Positions 55,961 through 64,000 of a stretch of 64,000 nucleotides of DNA are shown one piece after another. Made by a program: the position numbers and the translations under genes. The DNA comes from Aegilops tauschii subsp. strangulata (Eukaryota; Streptophyta; Magnoliopsida; Poales; Poaceae): positions 641,660,736-641,724,735 of the forward strand of contig NC_053036.3 in assembly GCF_002575655.3 (NCBI RefSeq). Direction: 5' to 3'. A model generated the notes under the pieces. That model was not told the origin of the DNA. It searched no databases and saw only the letters and a list, made by a program, of their open reading frames with translations. Position 1 is the stretch's first letter, and each line of letters opens with the position of its first letter.

Positions 55961-56560
55961 AGCTGTATGCAAATCTTCAAGGGCGCCTACATCCAACTAT
56001 CACCCGTAGCATACGTATACAGCAGTTGGTGCATACAGTAGAATACGTATACTTACGAAAAGTAGAATCTGGCGGTGCTAAACAAGTGCATGGAATTTAT
56101 CAGTTGGACTGCAGTTGCGCCGGTAGTAGGTTGAACAAACTTTTTGGATGTATGGGTGTGGGTGCATGATGGAATTTGAGTTGGATGGCAGCAACCAAGT
56201 CGTCAAGCAGGACGTTTTCTTAGCACTGGGCACCAGGACAGGTCCTGGATGCTTCTCGACCTCATCATGCCACTCTGTGCAGTCTCGTCGATCGTGTTCC
56301 ATACCCACAACTTTTGCACGTCGGCTTCATGAAAGAGTTGCGTGAATGGCTTAGTTTTGCAGGGAGTGAACACCTAATGCCGGTTTAACACAGAAGTTGT
56401 AGTGCGTGTGGTTGGAACACAAAGTTTAGTGAAACAGAAGCGATAATACATATAGAGGCTGCAATTTTAGAAAATCTGAAATACCATGGGGCTCCAAAAT
56501 CTTCAGGCAATAGCGATGCTCTTGTCTACTCTAACATCAACTAACCCTGAATACCCGTGT
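55961..56560. other. Intergenic sequence right of the array
   Basis: Unit similarity ends just after a diverged copy of the pseudogene start. No gene or known repeat is recognised in the remainder. Confidence 0.4.
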
Positions 56561-57370
56561 ATATATTTTTTTTTGGAAATTATCTAGATCTATTATTAAA
56601 GTTCACCGGAAGTATAATGCACCTCAAATAAAATAAAAATTACATCAAGATTCCGAGACCACCGAACAACCACTACAGCCATCGGAACAAGTCGCCGACG
56701 CGCCACTGTCGCCGTCCCCTACCGGAGCTGGCTTGACCTTGTAGATGACAGCCGGGAAGTCTTCATGCACGTGCCTCTAAGGACCAACACCCTGGAGCCA
56801 CAGTCGTCTTCGTTAAACCATTGAATAAATCTCGCCACATGAAGGGAAACCTTAACCTCACCGACCAAGGCGCCGACAGGAATCTACCCAAGAGCTCCGT
56901 CGACTATGTTCAGATGGACGAACTTGAGAAGGACTGAAGTCCGGAAGACAAACTTGAAGAAGAAGAAGAAGAGCCGCCATCCGTCCTAAGGCGAAACCAT
57001 TGAATAAATCTCGCCACATGAAGAGAAACCCTAACCTCACCGTCCCAAGGCGACAACAGGAATCTACGTCAGAGCTCCGTCGACTACGTCCAGATGGACG
57101 AACTCGAGAAGGACCGGAGCCCAGAAGACAAACTTGAAGAAGAAGCGCCGTCATCCACCCGAGCGCCGCACCTGCGAGGACTAAAAAACCCTAGCCTAAA
57201 CTACTAACCGGGGCAGAGGCATCGGAATTCTCCTCCCCGCCACCGGCCGCCGGAGCGGCAGGTAGAGGGGAGACGAATCCACGGGCTCGCAGATGAAGCT
57301 TGGAGAGGAGAATTTACCTTAACCACCAAGGGAGGGGAGGGTAAGAGAAACCCTAGATTAATACTCGTGT
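56561..57370. repeat. Unclassified repeat with a 178-base tandem duplication
   Basis: Segments starting AACCATTGAATAAATCTCGC occur at 56817 and 56995 and stay similar for about 150 bases, including GAGCTCCGTCGACTA and GATGGACGAACT. Read on the minus strand, the block has a GC-rich body and a T-rich tail near 56560, which would suit an old LINE-like or other retroelement 3' end. Frames on the minus strand are not convincing. Confidence 0.45.
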
Positions 57371-57592
57371 ATTTCTATAGACAAAGAAACACAAAATTAC
57401 TAAATGTTGCTCTTTTTTTTGGAAAGAAGGAAAACTGCATCAAGCAATGCACACAACTATTTTTACTATATTATTATTCAACAGAACTGGACAAAACAAG
57501 TACATCGATCAACCCAAAGCCACCTTCCTGTCAACCGGTCACTACATCTATAAACATGACGATGTGCCCTGACCTCACATCAACACACATCA
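57371..57592. other. Intergenic sequence, nothing recognised
   Basis: AT-rich, no frame or repeat recognised. Confidence 0.35.
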
Positions 57593-57790
57593 CACTACAA
57601 GAAATATATCAACTTTTGACCTTCTCTCAGCGACCGTGGATGAATTGGTCATAAATCTACGACCATTTCAAATCAATTGGTCATTGAGTGCACCAACCGG
57701 TGGCCTCACCAAGCCGGCCGCCGGCCAACGAGAGCACCAACTGGTCTACAAAACATTGCTCATTGAGTGCAATAAGCATGTGCTTCGTAA
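57593..57790. mobile_element. CACTA transposon end, fragment
   Basis: CACTACAAGAAATATATC is a typical CACTA (En/Spm) terminus, and the following subterminal part repeats TTGGTCAT and TTGAGTGCA phrases in both orientations. I found no matching opposite end (…TCTTGTAGTG) in the window, so this is a fragment or its partner has decayed. Confidence 0.5.
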
Positions 57791-58467
57791 CCAGGTCTCG
57801 AAATAAGATGGCATTCCCCCGTTACCCTCTCCGCAATTATATATGCATGGTGTCACCTAGTGGTTTCTTCGTACTTTGCTAAAAAAAAATGTCGACGAGA
57901 TAGTTTGCTCTCATCGCCTAGAGTTTGAGAAAAAAAACTACATTTGTGTTTACTCGTATATAATACACTGGTATAAGGACTGATGATTCAACAAGAAGTC
58001 GACAATCTTCACCAAGGACTTGATCAGCACGATGTTGACAATTTGGCCTGTACGTAGTACTCTGATCCATCATTAATTGGCCTAGATGACTTAATGCTAA
58101 GCAACTTCATGATTGGACTGGATGTGAATCGTGAATTCGTGCTTAGCTTACTCAAGGAAGAGGTGGAGCAATATGGAAGCTAATCGGGCCAAGGAGGTTA
58201 GGCGTCTGCTACCATTTTTTCTTTCTTTAAAGATGAAGCGTTTGCTACTCAACACACCCCGATGGTGGGCAGCTTAGTCTTGAGTTTGCTACTTAGTCCC
58301 TTCCGCCTTGATCTTTGTTTTTTCTCCATTTGGCTTAGTATTTTCCCCTGCTCGGGGTTTCTATCAATGCAAATGACGCGCTTTCATCAAAAACATATTA
58401 GTTGTGCATGCATCAGAATATTTGGATGTTTCGAAGAACTTACCAAGCACAGTAGTATTATGCTGCG
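57791..58467. other. Upstream region of the DUF4220/DUF594 gene, no other gene recognised
   Basis: No frame is convincing. Contains the presumed distal promoter of the broken gene that follows. Confidence 0.4.
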
Positions 58468-58474
58468 TATAAAG
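58468..58474 (+). promoter_or_regulatory. TATA box of the DUF4220/DUF594 gene
   Basis: TATAAAG about 70 bases before the chosen ATG, in a GCG-TATAAAGGGGG context. Confidence 0.5.
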
Positions 58475-58543
58475 GGGGAAAAGGTGAGCAGCTGCATATG
58501 AACACACGCGCACAAACACATGCTAGAGAGTGTACAATACCAA

Positions 58544-60653
58544 ATGGGTGGCTCGAATGCGGTGCAATGGTGGGATGAGCAGCAGCTGCGTGCCCTTGTA
58601 TTGGGCAGCCTTGCCGTTCAGTACTTCCTGTGTTTCTCCGCTACCAGGCGTAAATCCCGTATCCCACCCTGGTACAGATTCTTCATCTGGCTGTCTTATC
58701 TTGGCAGCGATGCTCTGCCAATATATGCCCTCGCCACGCTCTTCAACCGTCAGAAGAGGCTGCAGTACCATACCGGCAATCTTCAGGTCCTATGGGCTCC
58801 TGTCCTGCTGATGCACCTCGGCGGGCAGGTTGGCATAACCGCCTACAACGTAGAAGACAACGAGCTATGGAAGCGGCACTTCCTTACGGCCTTATCTCAG
58901 GTGGCTCCATATGCTTGCTAATTTAGTACAATAGCTATATATTTTCTCCATGCCAGATTACTTGAAGTTATAGCTTTGTTTAAAGTCAAAACCTTTTCAA
59001 GTTTGACCAAGTACATAGAGAAACTGAGAAACACAGCAAATATTTACAACATCAAAATATATGTAGCAAGCAAATATATGTTATGGCTAACCTAATATGG
59101 TGTTGTAGATGTTAATATGTTTTTCTACGGACATTGTCAAATTTAAGGAAGTTTGGCTTAGAACAAGGGGTGTAGTCTGTAGCCACTATTTTCCCCTTAG
59201 AACAAAGCTAGAACTTCAAGTAATTTGGAATGGATGGATTGCTACATATATCGATGTGTATTTGTTGCTTGCATTTATAGACGCGTCTCCAATTTGATTG
59301 TATTTCTCCACTCCTATTTCACTGTCTCAGGTGACAGTAGCCGTCTACGTGTTCTGCAAGTCATGGCCCTCACCAGCCGATAAGACACTAGCTGTTGGCT
59401 TCAGCGGTTTGCCTTTTTGTTGCTGGGGTTCTCAAATGCTTCCATAAACCTTTGGCTCTCATGCATGCTAGCTTCGGCTGCCTTGATAGGTACTTTTCAC
59501 CCGAGGATAGCACCAGTAGTATTGAGGGAGAAAAACAGCTAGAGACATATGTACAAGAAGCACGGGCCGCCATGCTCCTAAGGCAAAAAGATCCTAAACT
59601 AACCGGCAAGACCAGTATACAAGCCAATTTGCCCTATACATTACTGTTAGACTATGCAGATTCTTATTCTTATCGGGTTCGTAGACTGAAGATAGTCTGT
59701 CCATATAATGATGAAGGACTCCACTTTGCACTAAAAGGCATCCTCTCCAAAAATTTTGATCTTCTGTACACCAGAGAACCTAAATCAACAACAGGAGGCG
59801 AATTGGCCGCCAACTTGTTTGCACGGAGGATCCCAATCTCCACGGCACTGCAAATTGCAGCCATTGTTACCTTCCACAAGAGCCATACAGAAGCACAAAG
59901 TCATACAGATGTCGGTGTTACATTTGTCTTGTTGTACGGGACTCTTCTTTTGGAGATCGTTTCCTTGTTTGGACTGCTAACTTCATTCATGAAGTGGTAT
60001 GACATGGTTGCTGAACATAACCTTATAGGATTATTCATTCACAAGAGAAGGCAGAGCGAGTTGATGAATGACTCATCGAAAGACATTACATGGTTAGTTC
60101 GTCAGCACATCCAAGATGGGTGGGAGGAGTACATAACAGATGCTCAGAGTTACATGGAGTTCAATGATGTCAGAGGGCAATGGACAGTTGAGCGCAAGGG
60201 ATGCCACAAAATGCTAGGATGGAGCTTAGAGAGGCCTTTGGATGAGAGTGTCCTTCTGTGGCATTTGGCCACGGATTTCTGCTTCTACTGTACACGCACA
60301 TCTCCGGACCATGCTGAGCGTACCAACCGATGCAGGCAAATATCGAATTATATGGTGCATTTGTTATCTGAAAGTCCTGAGATGCTATTCCCAGGCAGTA
60401 GAAAACATCTTTGCCGAGTCGCCTATGCACAACTCTACGACATCTTAAAGGGTCATGTGATGGAAAATGAACTTGCTCAGAAAGTGGTTGATATCGTGGA
60501 GTCTCCACAGGTTTTACAAGGTTGTTTTGTTCGAGATGCTAGGCTGATTGCTAAAATGTTGATACGGCTCGGGGATGATAACAAGATGTGGGAGGTGATA
60601 CAAGGTGTGTGGATTGAGATGCTCTGTTTTTCTGCTGACAGATGCCGGGGATA
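58544..60653 (+). pseudogene. DUF4220/DUF594 membrane protein gene, frameshifted and truncated
   Basis: Exon 1 is 58544-58900, starting at MGGSNAVQWWDEQQLRALVL, the usual N-terminus of this grass-rich family. It encodes membrane segments (LVLGSLAVQYFLCFSA; FFIWLSYLGSDALPIYALATL; LWAPVLLMHLGGQ) and ends at CTCAG. The intron is 58901-59330 (GT...AG). Exon 2 starts GTGACAGTAGCCG (VTVAVYVFCKSWP) in phase. At 59397-59398 one extra G (GTTGGCTTC) shifts the frame and gives a stop shortly after. Without it the frame is open from about 59395 through LKCFHKPLALMHASF and a further membrane segment (DVGVTFVLLYGTLLLEIVSLFG) into DUF594 (ARLIAKMLIRLGD, WIEMLCFSADRCRGY). A CACTA transposon at 60654 removes the end of DUF594. 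About 560 codons are present; relatives have roughly 650-750. Function of the family is unknown. Confidence 0.85.
58946..59238. mobile_element. Decayed Stowaway-like MITE in the intron
   Basis: CTCCATGCCAGATTACTTGA at the left pairs with the reverse of TCAAGTAATTTGG...ATGGATGGA at the right. AAGTTATAGCTTTGTT and AACAAAGCTAGAACTT continue the inverted match. An inner GTTTGACC / GTCAAATTT pair adds to the fold. TA duplications are not clear, so the element is old. It lies wholly within the intron. Confidence 0.5.
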
Positions 60654-60671
60654 CACTACCGGAATCGCACC

Positions 60672-61200
60672 CTATGCCGACGGCCAGGCCGTCGGCATAG
60701 CCATGACTAGCCGTCGGGTCAGGCCTATGCCGACGGCCCCCGTCGGCATAGGGCCGTCGGTAACATATCCGTCGGCGTAGCCAGGATGACCGTCGGCATA
60801 GAAAAGCCGTCGGCATAGACCCTATGCCGACGGCCTTGGCCGTCGGCAACGTCATCGCCTAACGGCGGCCGCCGTCAAGTGCTGCCCAATGGCTTCTCGC
60901 CACGTGGCGAGACGCCGTTCAGCATGGGCGTGTCTATGCCGACGGCCCAGCCGTCGGCTTAGTTTGAAATTATGCCGACGGCTAGGCCGTCGGCATAGAC
61001 ACGCCACGTGTCAGATACTGGGCGCTCCTGGGGCAGGTCTATGCCGACGGCCTGGCCGTCGGCATAGACGTGCCACGTGTCGGCCACTGGGAGCTCACGC
61101 CAGGCCTATGCCGACGGCCTAGCCGTCGGCATAGTTTCCACGTGTCGTCCACTGGGAGCTCACGCCAGGCCTATGCCGACGGCCAGGCCGTCGGCCTAGA
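60672..61200. repeat. CACTA subterminal palindromic repeats
   Basis: CTATGCCGACGGCC, two to three bases, then GGCCGTCGGCATAG: an almost perfect palindrome, repeated about eight times in full or part. The last three copies (about 61040, 61105 and 61167) are 62-65 bases apart and separated by a conserved GTGTCG..CACTGGGAGCTCACGCC. Such arrays bind the element's own DNA-binding protein in En/Spm-type transposons (family knowledge). Confidence 0.85.
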
Positions 61201-61468
61201 TTCTGTCCAGTTTTTTTTTCTTTTTTCTATTTCTTTTCAGCTCAATTCATTTGAATATATAACAAATAGCATATAGAACAAAGAGCATATACACAGCATC
61301 ACACAACAAATCGGCATCGCTAAGAAGCATCGCAAAGCATCACACATATAAGTATCATCACGACAAAGCATATAAGAATCTCACAAACAACAATAAGATA
61401 AGTATCATCACAAGCATACAAGTATCATAGCATCGAGAACAAGCAAGTATCATAGCATCGAGAAAGGC
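61201..61468. other. CACTA 3' untranslated/intervening sequence
   Basis: AT-rich with repeated AAGTATCATAGCATC and AGCATCACA phrases, between the subterminal repeats and the stop codon of the transposon gene. No frame recognised. Confidence 0.5.
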
Positions 61469-63939
61469 TTAAGCGCCAGGACGTCGAGCACCGCGGAGGT
61501 CGTCACCGCCAAGACCGCCGAAGCCCAGGTCGTCACTGCTAGCGGCAGCGCTACCGCCAAGACCGCCTCCGTCTCCATGGATCGGAGTGGTCGGGCTCCG
61601 TGTCTCGGGAGTGTTGCGAAGACCACCGCCAACGGTAGATGCACCTGTTCCCTGGATGTTGAAAAGATATATTAACGGGATATAAGACTGTGTTGAAAGG
61701 CATGACATGCTTTGGGTGAATTGATTGGGGATGAACTAACCGGCGAGGGGCCAGCGTTCTGTGCCACAAACTCCTCAAAGGTCAGCAGCACTGGTTGTGC
61801 TGGAGGACCCTCTGTTGATGGCCATTGAGGACACCTGCCGGCCGCCATTTCCTGAAAAGCGTGCTGCATCTCGCGATCCCTCTGCTGATGGTATGCATGA
61901 AGGCGGTCGTGCCACGCCATGGTCTCCTGGCGTGTGTACTCCATGTAGGCCTACAGTATGACATGATGAGACTCATAAAACTACTAAATGCGGAAATAAA
62001 GGGAACAATGAAGATAAAAGGGAAAATACTTACAGTTTGCTGCTCCTGAAAGAGGGACAGTGACGGTGCACTGCTCATGCGCGTGCTCGTGCGCTGGCTC
62101 AGGGTCGGGTCGATCCGACAGAGCTGTGTGTAGGAGATAGACGGAGTGATCACAGCATCGAGAACCGCCTCCCGACCGTGCTCCTTCGGCCCCATGCCCA
62201 CCACCACCCTTTCGTCCAGATCCGCCGCAATGGGGTCAGGTGTGTCAGGATGTAACGCCAGATACCCTTCGGAGTAGGCCTTCTTCCTCCCCGCGGTCTT
62301 ATTTCCATAGTACTTGGGCTCGCCAGGCTTGGGGTCCTTCCGCGTATGGGCGATCTCCCACGCCTGCATGTGTGAGAGCGGCCGCTTCAGTTTCTCCTCC
62401 TGCACCACCAAACAGAGGTTAGTCATGCATAAGAAAGTGATGGTAAATAGAAGAAGAAGAATGTTTAATGGGGTTAGCTAGTCATACATTAACTGCCTTG
62501 TGGAGATAGTGGTTTCGGTTTCCCTGAGCATGTACTCCCTCCTTCCCTCGGTTAGCCTTGTTTTTGACTCTCATAGCCGCCCAGGCTCCAGCCTCATCAC
62601 ACCAAAGATCCACCAATGCCGCCCAGGACTCGTCTTTTCCATAACACCAATTTGGACACACCTACATAATAAAAGCATAATGGCATGTCAACACGAAACG
62701 GTGAAATGTACCACAAGGTAATGAAAGCATAATGAAAAATCTTTTATACTTACCGCCAAGAACTCGTCCCTCTCCAAGGTAATGCCCATCCTCCGCGCTT
62801 CTTCCTTGGTCATCTTCACACCAAGATAGTCGTGGTAGTATGTCGAGATGGCCACATAGCGCACCTCGTACTGCATCTGGCGGGCCTTCTTCTTGCATTG
62901 GCGTAGCACGATCTGGTCTGCTCTGCCCCTGTGTTCCAGGAGAACTCGATAGAATTTCTACAATCATGCACGAAACAAGAATGGAAGAAGCCATGAGTTA
63001 AATCATTCATGAAACTAGAATGGACTTGTGCTTCTGAAGAGAACTCACCCAGAAAGTGGTGATCACGGCCTTGGCATGGGTCCCATGCTCCGCGTGGAGG
63101 GCCGCTTCCCAGTGCTCCCAGCTCGTGGCCAAGACCCGATGGTCCGGGTGCCTGACTGGATCCGGACAGTACAACCCCGGCCAGTGTAACTTCAGCAGGA
63201 CGGTGATGAGGCCGTTGGGAATACGGACCCCTTTAGAATATATCCAGTTGCTGCAAAAGAATGAACTATTAGCATGTGACAAGCAAAATAAATAACAACC
63301 GGAATGAGCATGTGACAAGCAAAATAATGAAATTATTATAAAGTGGCACTTACTCTTTCCCCGTGGGCTCAATGAGCCACTTCTTCTCCTCAGTAGCAGG
63401 AACCTGCTTTGGTAGCTTTGCGTTACCACGCAGCCACCCCTTGTTGTCAACCCCCTCCCCGCCAGCACCATCATCCCCGCCACCACCCTCCTCCTCGCCT
63501 GCCTTCCCCTCCCCAACCTCCTCCTCATCCTCCTCCTCCTCGTCCTCCTCCTCCACCTCCTCCTCGGCCCCATCCCGAACCTCCTCCTTCTCGCCTGCCT
63601 CGTCCTCCTCCTCCTCACCAGAGGAGGGTACCTCACTAGAGGAGGGTACCTCACTAGAGGAGGGTACCTCACTAGAGGATGGCCTCGAAGACAAGACCCC
63701 TAAGTCGGTGAGGGTGCGCTCTTTCTGGCCGCGACCCCCTGTAGTGGCTCTCCCCCCACCTCGCCCTCTAGGGGCTCTCCCCCGCCCCCTCCTCCTCTAG
63801 GGGCACCTCTCCCTCGACCTCCCTGTGAGGAGTCATCGTCAAGTAGCCGGGGGAGAGGATTACGTGCTCGACCACTCCGACTAGGCAGGCCAACGACCTT
63901 GCGTAGGAAACCCACGCCGTCGGCCTTCCCCTTGCCCAT
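61469..63939 (-). CDS. CACTA transposon-encoded protein (Plant transposase, Ptta/En/Spm type), spliced
   Basis: Read leftward from ATG 63939 (MGKGKADGVGFLRKVVG). Inferred exons are 63939-63354, 63250-63049, 62957-62754, 62661-62488, 62399-62034, 61950-61741 and 61651-61469. Every intron has GT...AG and the phases join correctly. The middle exons show LRQCKKKARQMQYEVRYVA, DESWAALVDLWCDEAGAWAA and SHMQAWEIAHTRKDPKPGEP, with GYLALHPDTPDP following; these are hallmarks of the PF03004-type protein that accompanies the CACTA transposase. The N-terminal exon is rich in Arg/Gly, then Ser and Glu repeats (acidic EEEDEEEE). The reading frame changes by one base within the G/C-rich run at about 63778-63796, so a single frameshift (or sequence error) separates the first 50 or so codons from the rest. 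It ends with a Gly/Asp/Leu-rich tail and TAA at 61469-61471. A 5' leader intron probably ends at about 63952. Confidence 0.75.
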
Positions 63940-64000
63940 GTTCCACGAACCTGCATTGAAAAGAGAATAAGCAATTAGTAAATTAATGAAATGAAGGAAA

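Larger units (their letters stand above)
60654..64000 (-). mobile_element. CACTA (En/Spm) transposon inserted in the DUF4220/DUF594 gene, runs off the window
   Basis: The terminus CACTACCGGAATCGCACC starts at 60654, inside the codon after RG of the DUF594 reading frame. ATA at 60651-60653 would be the 3-bp target duplication, but the other end is outside the window. A subterminal block with palindromic repeats (60672-61200) is followed by a minus-strand, multi-exon gene. The transposase gene expected of such elements would lie to the right. Because the coding strand is minus, this is the 3' end of the element. Confidence 0.85.

Noticed and set aside
59395..60780. A 461-codon frame taken as a complete gene
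   Set aside because: It starts at a TTG inside an exon and its last 40 or so codons are transposon end sequence; it is the second exon of the broken DUF4220/DUF594 gene.
63363..63800. Ser/Pro-rich plus-strand frame
   Set aside because: It is the antisense of the acidic Glu-rich exon of the CACTA gene.

Overview
This is a plant nuclear window, almost certainly from a wheat-type grass (Triticeae). The evidence is an Angela-type Copia LTR, Ty3/Gypsy LTRs beginning TGATACGTCTCC, Stowaway and Tourist MITEs, CACTA and Mutator-like elements, and two grass-type host gene families. Nearly all of it is transposable elements and their relics. I recognise two host genes: an intact, slightly short group-2/3 grass pollen allergen-like (expansin C-terminal-like) gene at 41965-42324 (-), and a broken DUF4220/DUF594 gene at 58544-60653 (+). 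Family names come from memory, since no database search was possible.

Layout. 1-5670: AT-rich and GC-rich repeat relics, a Stowaway MITE, a 1.1-kb Mutator-like element with a 9-bp target duplication and 110-bp internal tandem repeats, and a Tourist/Harbinger MITE. 5674-34486: one nest of retrotransposons in which every junction is marked by a 5-bp target-site duplication (TSD). A small non-autonomous LTR element (-, TSD CCACC) was entered by a decayed Angela-type Copia element (-, TSD GGTAG). The left LTR of that element was then hit twice: by a non-autonomous Gypsy element (+, TSD CGCGG) and by a related element now reduced to a solo LTR (-, TSD CTCAT). The Gypsy element was itself entered by a related 8.3-kb Gypsy element (+, TSD TGCAC) that carries gag and protease but no polymerase.

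35262-41353: probable Mutator-like element whose core is a higher-order array of GTTGC/GCAAC hairpins. 41570-43500: Stowaway MITE, the allergen-like gene, and a small Mutator-like element full of GCAAC/GTTGC dyads. 45471-55748: eight head-to-tail copies of a 1.28-kb unit plus a partial ninth. Each unit holds one gene-length broken reading frame of unknown function and a long AT-rich palindrome at the junction. 56560-57900: unclassified repeat and one CACTA end.

58468-64000: the DUF4220/DUF594 gene carries a one-base frameshift in exon 2 and is cut inside its last domain by a CACTA transposon starting at 60654. That transposon runs off the window. It encodes, on the minus strand, a spliced transposon protein with consistent splice sites and phases and one apparent frameshift near its N-terminus.

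The genes do not form a pathway; the story is one of insertion, tandem amplification and decay. The strongest leads are the 1.28-kb pseudogene array and the hairpin-array elements.
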